This document shows, piece by piece, positions 16,700 to 26,237 of a stretch of 64,000 nt of DNA (position 1 is the stretch's first letter; each line of letters begins with the position of its first letter). A program made the position numbers and the translations under genes. Source of the stretch: SIG565 sp045613385. Its GTDB lineage: Bacteria > Bacillota > Clostridia > Oscillospirales > Acutalibacteraceae. Location: assembly GCA_045613385.1 (NCBI GenBank), contig JAZLAW010000001.1:62001-126000 (forward strand), in the 5' to 3' direction. The notes beneath the pieces were generated by a model. It was not told the origin of the DNA. It made no database searches and was given only the letters and a program-made list of their open reading frames with translations.

Positions 16700-18385
16700 G
16701 TGTCACAGATTGTAAATATTGCAAAGGAACAAATTAATAATTGTATAATCAATGCTGCAAAAAAAGCAATTTCATTAGGGGAATTTCCCGAAGCAGAACT
16801 TACCCCATTTATAATCGAAATACCCGCAAATCGCGAACACGGTGACTATGCGGTTAATGCCGCTATGGCATGGGCCCGAATTTTTCGTTCTCAACCCAGA
16901 AAAATCGCTGAAACGCTTATGATTAACGCAGAACTTGAAAATACATACATAGAAAAATACGAAATCGCGGGACCCGGTTTCATCAACTTTTATCTTAATG
17001 CAAAATATTATTCTGATATTCTGTCAGACATTGATAATTTAAAAGATGATTATGGTAAGAGCGATTATGGTGAAAACAAACGCGTACTTGTAGAATTTGT
17101 ATCCGCTAACCCCACAGGTCCTATGCACATAGGTAATGCTCGTGGTGGCGCTTTGGGTGACTGCCTTGCCGCAGTTATGCAATCTGCAGGTTATTATGTT
17201 GAAAGAGAGTTCTACATTAATGATGCAGGTAACCAGATTAACAAGTTCGGTCTTTCCCTTGACTTAAGATACCAACAAATCTTTGATAGCAATATTGAAA
17301 TGCCGGAAGATTCATATCACGGTGCAGATATTATCGCACATGCTAATGCCTTTGCTGAGATACACAAGGACAAATATCTTACTGCTTCTGAAGAAGAGCG
17401 CAGAAAAGCACTTGTTGAATTCGCATTACCAAAAAATATCCAAGGTTTACATGATGACCTGTTAAAGTACAGAATCGAATATAATACGTGGTTCAAAGAA
17501 AGCTCTCTACACGCAAACGGTGAAACAACACGTATTATCGAGTTATTAAAACAAAGCGGACACACTTATATTAACGAAGATGCTTTATGGTTTAAGGGCA
17601 GTGATTTTGGCTCAGATGACTTTGTTTTGGTCCGCTCGAACGGTGTACCGACCTATGTTGTACCTGATATAGCATATCACTATAATAAACTCGTAACCCG
17701 AAAGTTTGACAAAGCAATCGATATTCTCGGCGCCGACCACCACGGTTATGTACCAAGACTCAAAGCGGCTCTCACCGCACTTGGTGTTGATTCCGACCGT
17801 TTAGATGTAGTCCTTATGCAAATGGTACGTCTTGTACGCGATGGCGAAGTTATAAAGGCCTCAAAACGTTCGGGCAAAGCAATAACTTTGGTAACCTTAC
17901 TTGATGAAGTTCCGATTGATGCGGCAAGATTCTTCTTCAATTTAAGAGAAGCAAACAGTCATTTTGATTTTGACCTTGATTTAGCAGTCGAACAATCAAG
18001 TCAAAACCCTGTTTATTATGTTCAATACGCTTATGCGAGAATCTGCAGCATCTTGAAGAATTTAGAAATTGACGGTATTAATATAAGAAAACCCTCAACC
18101 GAAGAACTAAATCTTTTGAATTCTGCAGAAGAACGCGACCTTATTGTTCACCTATCAACGCTTACAGAAGAAATCAAGAGTGCTGCAAAAAACTATGACC
18201 CCGCAAAGATGACACATTATGTTACTGAACTTGCAACTAAATTCCACAAGTTCTACAACGCTTGTCGTGTACGTGGCATCGATGAAGGCCTAATGCAGGC
18301 ACGTGTTCTGCTCTGTCGAGCTACGGGTATAGCAATTAAGAATGTTTTAACAATGTTAAAAATTGACACACCCGAAAGTATGTAA
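16700..18385 (+). CDS. argS: arginyl-tRNA synthetase
   Basis: A class I synthetase of 561 residues. It has an N-terminal Add-1 domain with ANREHGDYAVNAA, the HIGH motif as PMHIGNARGG (~residue 137), a KASKRSG variant of KMSKS, and a C-terminal DALR anticodon-binding domain. It charges tRNA-Arg. It starts at GTG 16700 preceded by AGAGG, 3 nt after the DUF1934 gene, and is followed by a strong bidirectional terminator. Confidence 0.97.
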   Translation: MSQIVNIAKEQINNCIINAAKKAISLGEFPEAELTPFIIEIPANREHGDYAVNAAMAWARIFRSQPRKIAETLMINAELENTYIEKYEIAGPGFINFYLNAKYYSDILSDIDNLKDDYGKSDYGENKRVLVEFVSANPTGPMHIGNARGGALGDCLAAVMQSAGYYVEREFYINDAGNQINKFGLSLDLRYQQIFDSNIEMPEDSYHGADIIAHANAFAEIHKDKYLTASEEERRKALVEFALPKNIQGLHDDLLKYRIEYNTWFKESSLHANGETTRIIELLKQSGHTYINEDALWFKGSDFGSDDFVLVRSNGVPTYVVPDIAYHYNKLVTRKFDKAIDILGADHHGYVPRLKAALTALGVDSDRLDVVLMQMVRLVRDGEVIKASKRSGKAITLVTLLDEVPIDAARFFFNLREANSHFDFDLDLAVEQSSQNPVYYVQYAYARICSILKNLEIDGINIRKPSTEELNLLNSAEERDLIVHLSTLTEEIKSAAKNYDPAKMTHYVTELATKFHKFYNACRVRGIDEGLMQARVLLCRATGIAIKNVLTMLKIDTPESM

Positions 18386-18396
18386 AAACAACAAAA

Positions 18397-18422
18397 AAGC
18401 CGTGAACGAAAGTTCACGGCTT
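18397..18422. terminator. bidirectional terminator between argS and gap
   Basis: Perfect arms AAGCCGTGAAC (18397-18407) and GTTCACGGCTT (18412-18422) with GAAA loop, flanked by A6 on the left and TTTT on the right. It serves the convergent argS and gap genes. Confidence 0.9.
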
Positions 18423-18437
18423 TTCAATTTAGATTAA

Positions 18438-19469
18438 TTAGATTTCTGCAAAGTACTTAATGGTACGAACCATCTGGCTTGTATAGCTGTTTTCGTTATC
18501 ATACCAAGCAACAACTTGTACTTCGTAAAGGTCATCAGCAATCTTAGCTACCATTGTCTGAGTAGCATCGAAGAGTGAACCGTACTTCATACCGATAACG
18601 TCAGAAGAAACGATTTGGTCTTCGTTGTAACCGAAGGAAGCAGAAGAAGCAGCCTTCATAGCAGCATTGATGCCTTCCTTAGTTACATCTGCACCCTTAA
18701 CTACTGCTGTAAGGATTGTAGTAGAACCGGTAGTTACCGGAACACGCTGAGCAGAACCGATGAGCTTACCGTTGAGTTCAGGAATTACAAGGCCAATAGC
18801 CTTAGCAGCACCTGTAGAGTTAGGAACGATGTTAGCAGCACCTGCACGAGCACGACGAAGGTCGCCTTTTCTGTGAGGACCGTCAAGAATCATCTGGTCA
18901 CCTGTATAAGCGTGGATTGTGCTCATAATACCGCTCTGAATCGGAGCATAATCATTAAGAGCCTTAGCCATAGGAGCTAAGCAGTTTGTTGTACAAGAAG
19001 CAGCAGAGATAATGTTATCTTCAGCTGTAAGTGTATCTTCGTTAACGCTGAAAACGATTGTGGGAAGGTCATTACCTGCAGGAGCAGAAATTACAACCTT
19101 TTTAGCGCCGGCATCAATATGAGCCTGGCTCTTTTCTTTTGAGCAGTAGAAACCTGTGCATTCAAGAACAACATCTACGCCGATTTCTCCCCAAGGAAGG
19201 TCAGCAGCATTCTTTTCTGCATAGATTTTAAGAGTTTTGCCGTCAACTGTGATAGTACCGGCTTCATCATCAGCAGAAACTGTGTGAAGATTTTCACCGA
19301 TAGCACCGCAGTAACCACCCTGTGCTGTATCATACTTAAGAAGATTAGCAAGCATAGAGGGTTTTGTTAAGTCGTTGATAGCTACTACATCGTAGCCTTC
19401 TGCACCGAACATCTGGCGGAAAGCGAGACGACCGATACGTCCAAATCCGTTAATTGCAACTTTTACCAT
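18438..19469 (-). CDS. gap: glyceraldehyde-3-phosphate dehydrogenase, type I
   Basis: A protein of 343 residues with N-terminal Rossmann GINGFGRIGR-type text (VAINGFGRIGRLAF), the catalytic C159 in ISAASCTTNCLAP, partner His in STIHAYTGDQ, and C-terminal WYDNENSYTSQMV. It is the glycolytic NAD-dependent enzyme. AGGAGG precedes the ATG at 19469. Unlike many Firmicutes it is alone: no cggR or pgk is adjacent. Confidence 0.97.
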   Translation of the reverse strand: MVKVAINGFGRIGRLAFRQMFGAEGYDVVAINDLTKPSMLANLLKYDTAQGGYCGAIGENLHTVSADDEAGTITVDGKTLKIYAEKNAADLPWGEIGVDVVLECTGFYCSKEKSQAHIDAGAKKVVISAPAGNDLPTIVFSVNEDTLTAEDNIISAASCTTNCLAPMAKALNDYAPIQSGIMSTIHAYTGDQMILDGPHRKGDLRRARAGAANIVPNSTGAAKAIGLVIPELNGKLIGSAQRVPVTTGSTTILTAVVKGADVTKEGINAAMKAASSASFGYNEDQIVSSDVIGMKYGSLFDATQTMVAKIADDLYEVQVVAWYDNENSYTSQMVRTIKYFAEI

Positions 19470-19501
19470 TGGAAATACCTCCTAAAAATTTTACATATAA
19501 T

Positions 19502-19530
19502 ATTCTACCCCAAAACTTCAATTTTTTCAA
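19502..19530 (-). promoter_or_regulatory. sigma-A promoter of gap
   Basis: Minus strand: TTGAAA (19525-19530), 17-bp spacer, TAGAAT (19502-19507). Confidence 0.7.
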
Positions 19531-19620
19531 GATGTTTTGTGATATTTTTAACGTATTTTCAAAAAATGTTATTTTATATGATAATTTGTATAATTTTCCA
19601 TAATAATTTATGAAAATCAA

Positions 19621-21183
19621 CTAAAGGGAATCAATTATTTTTTCGGCTACTCTGATACCATCAACAGCAGCAGACATAATGCCACCGGCATATCCCGCGC
19701 CTTCACCAGCAGGATATAATCCTTTTAGTGTTAACGATTCACAAGATTCATCCCGTAGTATTCTTATCGGTGAAGAGCTCCTGGTTTCAGGAAATGTGAG
19801 AACCGCATTTTTATCAGCAAACCCCTTTATTTTTTTATCAAATTCAGGTATAGCTAATTTTATGCTTTCTACTATGAATTCAGGTAACACCCTATTTATA
19901 TCCGTATGCACAACATCAGGTCTTACGGTTGGAAGGACATTGTTCTTATCAATATCGCCTTCCCCTGTTATATCTCCTAAATAACAATATGGAACACTAC
20001 CGTTTGCTACACTGAAGGCCTCTTGCTCAATTTTTCTTTGCAAACGAACACCCGAAAATAAGTCATTTTCATCGATATCCTGCGGTTTTATTTCAACCAA
20101 TAGCGCACTATTTGCATTTGTAAGATTACGGGCAGAATAACTCATACCGTTTACTGCTATTCCGTTTTCCTCGCTTGAAGCATTAATTACTTTGCCACCG
20201 GGGCACATACAAAATGAATAAACACCACGACCGTTTGGTAAATGAACTGCGAGTTTATAATCTGCTGGATCAAGAAATTTGCTGTTAGCAAAATTTCCAT
20301 ACATAGCCCGATTAATATTTGACTGTAAATGTTCAATTCTAAGACCCATTGCAAAAGGTTTTTGTTGCATCGATACGCCCATTTTTTCAAGCATTTCAAA
20401 GACATCCCGTGCGGAATGACCCGTTGCCAAAACAACTTTTGTAGAAAATATTTCTTGTTTCCCTGCAATTACCGATATTATATTCGCGTTATCGAAATTG
20501 ATTTTTTCCAGTTTTGTGTTAAAAATAACCTCGCCGCCAAGATTAATTATTTCTTTTCTGATGTTTTTTACAACACTTATCAAAATATCGGTACCAATAT
20601 GGGGCTTTGCTTCATATAAAATTTTTTTCGGAGCGCCAAACTGTACCAAACATTCCAAAACCGTACGACAGCGAATATCTTTAATACCTGTATTTAGTTT
20701 TCCATCAGAAAACGTACCAGCTCCGCCTTCACCAAATTGAACATTTGATTCTACGTTCAATTTACCACCATTGAAAAATTTTTCAATTTCCTTAGCTCGT
20801 GTATCGGCATCACTGCCGCGCTCGATAACTATCGGTTTAAGTCCGGCACGAGCCAGAGTTAATGCCGCAAACATACCCGCCGGTCCAAAGCCAACCACAA
20901 CCGGTCTTACATCCGACTGTACAGTTTTCCAAATATATTCGTCTTTTCTGTATTTTTCTGCATTTTTATTCTTCTTTAGAAACTTTTCTTCACCGGAATA
21001 TAGTTCCATAATAAAAGAACAACAAAAATTGATATCGTTCTTATGTCTTGCGTCTACTGATTTTCTGAAAAGTTCTGCACTTTTTATATTATTTTTTTCT
21101 ATGCCGAGTATATTTGGTAAAACAGCGGAAATGTTTTCAAAATCAGTCTCTAACGGCATTTTTACATTTCTTATAATTAACAT
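19621..21183 (-). CDS. FAD-dependent dehydrogenase of the COG2509 family
   Basis: About 520 residues. An N-terminal ~80-residue domain precedes a dinucleotide-binding motif VVVGFGPAGMFAALTLARAG with ERG at the end of strand 2. The family text NVQFGEGGAGTFSDGKL follows, and the C-terminus has GLYPAGEGAGYAGGIMSAA. The family is widespread in Firmicutes and its reaction is not established. I placed the start at ATG 21183 (MLIIRNVKMPL), overlapping the upstream flavoprotein stop by 7 nt; an earlier in-frame start at 21246 would add residues that are a shadow of that gene. The two flavoproteins are probably co-transcribed. Confidence 0.9.
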   Translation of the reverse strand: MLIIRNVKMPLETDFENISAVLPNILGIEKNNIKSAELFRKSVDARHKNDINFCCSFIMELYSGEEKFLKKNKNAEKYRKDEYIWKTVQSDVRPVVVGFGPAGMFAALTLARAGLKPIVIERGSDADTRAKEIEKFFNGGKLNVESNVQFGEGGAGTFSDGKLNTGIKDIRCRTVLECLVQFGAPKKILYEAKPHIGTDILISVVKNIRKEIINLGGEVIFNTKLEKINFDNANIISVIAGKQEIFSTKVVLATGHSARDVFEMLEKMGVSMQQKPFAMGLRIEHLQSNINRAMYGNFANSKFLDPADYKLAVHLPNGRGVYSFCMCPGGKVINASSEENGIAVNGMSYSARNLTNANSALLVEIKPQDIDENDLFSGVRLQRKIEQEAFSVANGSVPYCYLGDITGEGDIDKNNVLPTVRPDVVHTDINRVLPEFIVESIKLAIPEFDKKIKGFADKNAVLTFPETRSSSPIRILRDESCESLTLKGLYPAGEGAGYAGGIMSAAVDGIRVAEKIIDSL

Positions 21184-22421
21184 TTCTTGCCACCAACAAA
21201 ACGAACTGCACTGTCTGCTGCCAACATTGCGCTTGACCAAGCCCATTGGAGATTAAATCCGCCGCAATCACCATCCACATCCAAAAGTTCCCCCGCAGCA
21301 AAGAACCCCCTATGTTTTTTTGATTCCAGTGTGCTATATTCAAACTCGCTAAGGGAAATACCGCCTGCGGTAACCTGTGAATTATTGAAACCTGTGGTAC
21401 CTGTCACGTTAAATATAAAGTTTTTGATAGTTTTTGCAATGCTTTTAATTTCTTTATCGGTTATTTCGCAAGATTTCTTTAGAAAAGCAACTCCGCAACT
21501 TTTTAAAACAACCTGTCCGATTCGTTTGTTAAGTAAACCCGTTAAAAAATTCTCTGCAGTTCTTGTTTTCAGATTTTTACGACGCAAATCAAGCATCTCA
21601 ACAACTTTATTCTCGCTAAATGCACTCATTAAATCAAGTACCACCTTAAATTCGCCGTCATTACGCGAAACAGCGCGGGAAATTTGTAAAATAGGCGGAC
21701 CAGATAATCCATAATCTGTAAACAGTACTTCCCCTATTTCACTTCTGATAACCTGACCATTGTTTATCAACGAAGCTTTAGCGGTAATCTTTATTCCTTT
21801 TAATTGTTTAGTAACGGCTGTATCTGTTTTTATCTGCACAATGGATGGAGTAGTTTTCACTGTTTTATATCTTTTGGTTTTTAAAACATTATAAAACGAA
21901 CCATCGCTGCCCACACTGTTACCACCCGAAAACAAACCTGTGGCAGCTATGACTGACTTTGCAAGAACTCTGTCATTATCGGTGATGAGTTCATAATATG
22001 AGTTCCGATACGTAAAATCAACAACTTTAAAATCACACATAATTTCAACACCTTTTTCTTCACAAGCAAATCGCAATGCATCAACAACACTCGAAGCCTG
22101 GTATGAAAAAGGATACGCTCTGCCATCGTCTTCAAAAATAATTTCTATACCAATTTTTTTGAAAAACTCAACAGTTTCTTTGATAAAATATTTATCGAAC
22201 ACAGTATTTAAAACATCTGAACTTAAGCTATGATAGTCACTTACAGAAGCATTTTTATTAGTAATATTGCATCTGCCATTACCTGTTGTAATTAGTTTTT
22301 TGCCCACACGTGAGAGTGACTCCAAAATAATAATATTAAGTTTTTCATTTTTTTGCTTTGCAAAAACAGCTGCCAAAAGTCCGGCAGCACCCCCACCTAT
22401 AACAGCAATATCATAAACCAT
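21177..22421 (-). CDS. HI0933/BaiN-like flavoprotein (COG2081)
   Basis: A protein of 414 residues beginning with an FAD-binding fold (YDIAVIGGGAAGLLAAVFA), then VGKKLITTGNGRCNITN, and ending in GGFNLQWAWSSAMLAADSA, all typical of the HI0933/YhiN/BaiN family. Some members reduce bile-acid intermediates; most are uncharacterised, so I do not assign the bai function. It starts at ATG 22421 with GGTGA upstream. It is translationally coupled to the COG2509 flavoprotein downstream. Confidence 0.88.
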   Translation of the reverse strand: MVYDIAVIGGGAAGLLAAVFAKQKNEKLNIIILESLSRVGKKLITTGNGRCNITNKNASVSDYHSLSSDVLNTVFDKYFIKETVEFFKKIGIEIIFEDDGRAYPFSYQASSVVDALRFACEEKGVEIMCDFKVVDFTYRNSYYELITDNDRVLAKSVIAATGLFSGGNSVGSDGSFYNVLKTKRYKTVKTTPSIVQIKTDTAVTKQLKGIKITAKASLINNGQVIRSEIGEVLFTDYGLSGPPILQISRAVSRNDGEFKVVLDLMSAFSENKVVEMLDLRRKNLKTRTAENFLTGLLNKRIGQVVLKSCGVAFLKKSCEITDKEIKSIAKTIKNFIFNVTGTTGFNNSQVTAGGISLSEFEYSTLESKKHRGFFAAGELLDVDGDCGGFNLQWAWSSAMLAADSAVRFVGGKKC

Positions 22422-22484
22422 ATACATCACCGAAAAAAATTATTTTTTCAATTATACCATATTTATCAAAATACTGCAAATTAA

Positions 22485-22514
22485 AAAATCCACCCGCCTG
22501 AGCGAGTGGATTTT
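22485..22514 (-). terminator. terminator of the UgpC-like gene
   Basis: Thirteen-base arms AAAATCCACCCGC and GCGAGTGGATTTT, one mismatch, CTGA loop, just past the stop at 22525 and ahead of the flavoprotein pair. Confidence 0.8.
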
Positions 22515-22524
22515 ATTTATAAAA

Positions 22525-23667
22525 TTAGTTGGTAATTGTAAGTTCGGTATCCTTATCAAAGATATGAATATTTTCTGCTTCAAGAGCAATCTGAATTCTA
22601 TCACCTGGACGAGCTGTGTTAGACGGAGCAACACGAGCATTGATATCCTGTCCTTCAGAATTCATATAGAGATAAGTTTCTGCACCCATAAGTTCTGTAA
22701 CTTCAACATTAGCTTCAACAAGACTATCAGGGTTAGCGGCAATGATTTCGGGTTCGTTATGAACGTGTTCAGGACGGATACCCATAATAACATCCTTGCC
22801 AATATAATCCTTCAAGCAATCATTTGCATTTTTCGAATCGGGCAACTTAACCTTGAATTTAACACCTGCACGGGTTTTGGTATCTTCAGAACCATATTCA
22901 AGATAGAAAGCACCGTTCTCATTGAGAAGTTTACACTCAATAAAATTCATCTGAGGTGAACCAATAAATCCTGCAACAAAAAGATTACAAGGTTTGAGAT
23001 AAAGATGCTGAGGAGTATCAACCTGCTGAATGAAACCGTTCTTCATAACAACGATACGAGTACCCATTGTCATAGCTTCTGTCTGGTCGTGAGTAACGTA
23101 AATAAATGTAGTACCAAGACGCTGGTGAAGTTTTGAAATTTCGGTACGCATCTGTGCACGAAGTTTAGCATCCAAGTTAGAAAGCGGTTCATCAAGTAAG
23201 AATACCTTAGGTTCACGAACGATAGCACGACCTAAAGCAACACGCTGACGCTGACCACCGGACAAAGCCTTCGGTTTACGTTCGAGAAGATGTTCGATAT
23301 CAAGGATACGAGCAGCTTCTTCAACACGGCGTTTGATTTCATCCTTAGAAACCTTGCGAAGTTTAAGGCCGAATGCCATATTGTCAAAAACTGTCATATG
23401 TGGATAAAGAGCGTAGTTCTGGAAAACCATCGCGATATCGCGGTCTTTTGGTGCTACATCGTTTACCAAACGGTCACCGATATAAACTTCACCTTCAGAA
23501 ATTTCTTCAAGACCAGCCACCATACGTAATGTTGTAGATTTACCGCAACCTGAAGGACCAACAAGAATTATAAATTCTTTATCCTTGATTTCAAGATTGA
23601 AATCAGATACGGCAACAACACCACCAGGATACTTTTTATAAACGTTGCGAAGTGATAAACTTGCCAT
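22525..23667 (-). CDS. ugpC: sugar ABC transporter ATPase, UgpC/MsmK type
   Basis: A protein of 380 residues with Walker A GPSGCGKSTTLR, Q-loop FQNYALYPHMTV, signature LSGGQRQRVALGRAIVREP, DEPLSNLDAKLR, and a C-terminal MalK-like OB domain. It energises uptake of oligosaccharides or glycerol phosphate. No permease or binding protein is adjacent, so it probably acts as a shared ATPase for several carbohydrate importers, as MsmX/MsmK does. AGGAGG precedes the ATG. A TGTTATAAT extended -10 lies upstream. Confidence 0.92.
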   Translation of the reverse strand: MASLSLRNVYKKYPGGVVAVSDFNLEIKDKEFIILVGPSGCGKSTTLRMVAGLEEISEGEVYIGDRLVNDVAPKDRDIAMVFQNYALYPHMTVFDNMAFGLKLRKVSKDEIKRRVEEAARILDIEHLLERKPKALSGGQRQRVALGRAIVREPKVFLLDEPLSNLDAKLRAQMRTEISKLHQRLGTTFIYVTHDQTEAMTMGTRIVVMKNGFIQQVDTPQHLYLKPCNLFVAGFIGSPQMNFIECKLLNENGAFYLEYGSEDTKTRAGVKFKVKLPDSKNANDCLKDYIGKDVIMGIRPEHVHNEPEIIAANPDSLVEANVEVTELMGAETYLYMNSEGQDINARVAPSNTARPGDRIQIALEAENIHIFDKDTELTITN

Positions 23668-23709
23668 GGAATTAACCTCCTAATTATTTTACTAAATCAA
23701 GCATTACTT

Positions 23710-23718
23710 ATTATAACA
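23710..23718 (-). promoter_or_regulatory. extended -10 promoter of the UgpC-like gene
   Basis: Minus strand TGTTATAAT (TG-N-TATAAT) about 45 nt before the ATG. No good -35 is present at 17 bp. Confidence 0.5.
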
Positions 23719-23793
23719 ACTATTTTTTTAAAAAACTATACTTAGAATAACCAAGTTTTCAAAATAATAATTGTCTATTATAAACAAAATTAT

Positions 23794-24516
23794 TCAAAAC
23801 CCAAAAATTTCGGGGAAAAATATTAATAAATCATTAACAAAAAATTCCTTGAATTGCCCTATTTCAAGGCTTTTAGGCAACTCAAGCTTACCTATTCTTT
23901 CGCGGTGTAATTTTGTCACACCCAGACCCACTACACCGAGCATCCTTTTTATCTGGTGATATTTCCCCTCGGTTAAAATTATTCGTACACTGTCAGCGCT
24001 ACATATTTCTGCTGTGGCACTTTTACAAACAGTGCCATCTGCTAAAACTATGCCTTGTTTAAATTTTTCAGTAATTGACGGATTCGGCACATCATCCACA
24101 TATGCCAAATAAGATTTTTCAATATTCGATTTTGGAGAAATAATCTTATGAGCAAAATCACCGTCATTCGTAAGCAATAATAGCCCTGTTGTATCCTTGT
24201 CCAAACGACCGACCGGAAAAAGATTTAAGTGTCGATATTCATCGGGTAATAAATCTACTACTGTTTTTCTGTTTTTATCATTTGATGCAGATAAAATTCC
24301 GCTTGGTTTATTAAGCATCAGGTATACATATTTTCTGAACTGTATATTTTGTCCATCAAGTGTAATTTCCGTTTCATCGGGGTCAAAAGTATAATCGCTT
24401 TGGGTTATTATAACTCCATTGACTTTCGCTTTGCCGGACCTGATTAATTTTTTAATTTCACTTCTGGAAAATTTAGAGTTGTTTGATAAATACTTATCCA
24501 ATCTAACCTTTTTCAA
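23794..24516 (-). CDS. RsuA-family 16S rRNA pseudouridine synthase
   Basis: About 240 residues: an N-terminal S4 RNA-binding domain (RLDKYLSNNSKFSRSEIKKL) and a catalytic domain with aspartate in GRLDKDTTGLLLLTNDG. KYHQIKRMLG near the C-terminus is typical of RsuA/RluB. The start is uncertain. I favour a TTG at 24516 because GGGGGAAG lies about 7 nt upstream; the longer reading from ATG 24567 overlaps the DUF4830 gene by 35 nt. Confidence 0.9.
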   Translation of the reverse strand: MKKVRLDKYLSNNSKFSRSEIKKLIRSGKAKVNGVIITQSDYTFDPDETEITLDGQNIQFRKYVYLMLNKPSGILSASNDKNRKTVVDLLPDEYRHLNLFPVGRLDKDTTGLLLLTNDGDFAHKIISPKSNIEKSYLAYVDDVPNPSITEKFKQGIVLADGTVCKSATAEICSADSVRIILTEGKYHQIKRMLGVVGLGVTKLHRERIGKLELPKSLEIGQFKEFFVNDLLIFFPEIFGF

Positions 24517-24532
24517 CAATCTTCCCCCGTTA

Positions 24533-24973
24533 TTACATAGCCGGTTTAAAAGGTTTGATTTCACCATTTAATCTGGCATCCGTTATATCTCCACCCACAA
24601 TTATATCATCACAAATTATTAAATTTATGTATTTTGTATCTGATAAATCGTTTAGTTGATATTTATATATTGTTGCGTCCTGCCCACAATGATTTTTTAG
24701 ATTAAATCCCGCTTGTAGCTGAATTTCATTATATTTTTCATAAACGTCACTGAATTTATCGGGTATAACTATATCCTTAACCTCAACGGCTTCCGGAATA
24801 ATATCAAACCCATATGAATTTATCACTGATACTCGGTCTTGGTTCGTGACAGCGACCAATGAACTTTCTGATTTTATATTGGTAAACTCAAACAATATAA
24901 ATATAAAACATATTAAAAACAGAAAAAAACAAGCAGAACGTTTACTTTTAATACTGATGCAGTATAATTTCAA
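24533..24973 (-). CDS. membrane-anchored DUF4830-like protein
   Basis: About 146 residues. One hydrophobic segment (ACFFLFLICFIFILFEF, about residues 14-30) is followed by an extracytoplasmic domain. Its text VEVKDIVIPDKFSDVYEKYN, LQAGFNLKNHCGQ and IIVGGDITDARLNG fits the DUF4830 pattern of Clostridia. Function unknown. The likely start is TTG 24973, 7 nt after GGAG; the GTG at 24982 abuts the same GGAG and is too close. It overlaps the alternative long form of the downstream synthase. Confidence 0.7.
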   Translation of the reverse strand: MKLYCISIKSKRSACFFLFLICFIFILFEFTNIKSESSLVAVTNQDRVSVINSYGFDIIPEAVEVKDIVIPDKFSDVYEKYNEIQLQAGFNLKNHCGQDATIYKYQLNDLSDTKYINLIICDDIIVGGDITDARLNGEIKPFKPAM

Positions 24974-25021
24974 ATCAATCACTCCGCTAATATATATGCG
25001 AAGAAACTTTTAAAAATTCTG

Positions 25022-25489
25022 TCAGAAAATAACACAAACCGCCGATGACGCAATACCTTCGCCGCTACCTGTAAACCCAAGACCTTCTTCGGTAGTTGCT
25101 TTAACATTTACCAAATCAATATCTATGTCACAATCGTCTGCAATATTTTTTCGCATCGTATCGATAAATGGTGACATTTTTGGTTTTTGTGCGATGATTG
25201 TTGCATCGATGTTGCCGATTTTATAACCTTTCTCCGTCAATAATTCAACAGTTTTTCTCAACAAAATGCGACTGTCAATATCTTTGAATTCTTCATTTGT
25301 GTCCGGAAAATGTTTGCCTATATCACCTAAAGCCGCAGCGCCCAACAGTGCATCAGCAACCGCGTGTAACAAAACATCCGCATCCGAATGTCCCAGAAGT
25401 CCTTTTTCGAAGGGTATTTTCACACCGCCAATTATTAAATCTCTGTCAACAACTAATCGATGAACATCATATCCACTGCCAATGCGCAT
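25022..25489 (-). CDS. ispF: 2-C-methyl-D-erythritol 2,4-cyclodiphosphate synthase
   Basis: A protein of 155 residues with the IspF start RIGSGYDVHRL, zinc ligands in GHSDADVLLHAVADALLGA and FTGSGEGIASSAV at the end. It is the fifth step of the MEP isoprenoid route. The ATG at 25489 overlaps the last base of the ispD stop, so the pair is translationally coupled. Confidence 0.97.
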   Translation of the reverse strand: MRIGSGYDVHRLVVDRDLIIGGVKIPFEKGLLGHSDADVLLHAVADALLGAAALGDIGKHFPDTNEEFKDIDSRILLRKTVELLTEKGYKIGNIDATIIAQKPKMSPFIDTMRKNIADDCDIDIDLVNVKATTEEGLGFTGSGEGIASSAVCVIF

Positions 25490-26217
25490 TATTCAATACT
25501 CCTTTTTTCGAGAAAGCTTTCGGCAACCGAAATATCTTCCTGTGTTGTTATTTTAATATTAGTATAGTCTCCCATTACGACTTTGACTTTATATCCGGCG
25601 TTCTCCATAATTGATGCATCATCGGTAAAATCGGAACAATCGATATTTTTTAGCACTTCGTTATACTTTTTAACCGAAACTCCTTGCGGTGTTTGCGCTG
25701 AAAATAGTGTTTCTCTCGGTATGGTGCTTTCAATAAATCCGTCGGCATTAACCTTTTTTACGGTATCTTTAACCGGAACCGCGCAAATAACAGCATCTGA
25801 AAAAGACAGTTGCTCACATACGCGCGAAATAATTTCCTCAGTCACCAACGGTCGTGCACCATCGTGAATTAAGACAAATTCTTCGGTTATTTTTTCGAGA
25901 CCGTTTTTTACCGATTCCTGTCGTGTTGAACCACCCGAAACTATATCCGTAAGCTTTGTAATCATAAACTTTTCTGCAAGTTTACTCATATCACATACAT
26001 ACTCATCTTTAGTCACCAGAATAATCCTTGAAATCTCGTGTGACTTTTCAAAAGCTAACAAGGTATGTATTATAGCTGGAATTCCACACAAATTTAAAAA
26101 CTGTTTTGAAATACCTTTCATTCTTTGTGACGAACCTGCCGCCAAAACAATTACAGGTACACCGCCAGTACGTTCAGTTTCATAAGAAAAATCTAATTTA
26201 TAATCAAGTTTTTCCAT
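25489..26217 (-). CDS. ispD: 2-C-methyl-D-erythritol 4-phosphate cytidylyltransferase
   Basis: A protein of 242 residues. The nucleotidyltransferase signature VPVIVLAAGSSQRMKGISKQF begins at residue ~19, so there is a short N-terminal extension. HDGARPLV, IPRETLFSAQTPQG and DDASIMENAGYKV follow. It makes CDP-methylerythritol in the MEP pathway. AAGGATGA precedes the ATG. Only about 20 nt separate it from the upstream terminator hairpin, so its promoter must overlap or lie before that hairpin. Confidence 0.95.
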   Translation of the reverse strand: MEKLDYKLDFSYETERTGGVPVIVLAAGSSQRMKGISKQFLNLCGIPAIIHTLLAFEKSHEISRIILVTKDEYVCDMSKLAEKFMITKLTDIVSGGSTRQESVKNGLEKITEEFVLIHDGARPLVTEEIISRVCEQLSFSDAVICAVPVKDTVKKVNADGFIESTIPRETLFSAQTPQGVSVKKYNEVLKNIDCSDFTDDASIMENAGYKVKVVMGDYTNIKITTQEDISVAESFLEKRSIE

Positions 26218-26237
26218 ATTTTATCATCCTTAAAAAG

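Noticed and set aside
20771..21256. 161-codon plus-strand frame
   Set aside because: It lies antisense to two well-supported flavoprotein genes.
21184..22421. Assigning the COG2081 flavoprotein as BaiN of bile-acid metabolism
   Set aside because: No other bai gene is in the window, and most family members have no such role.
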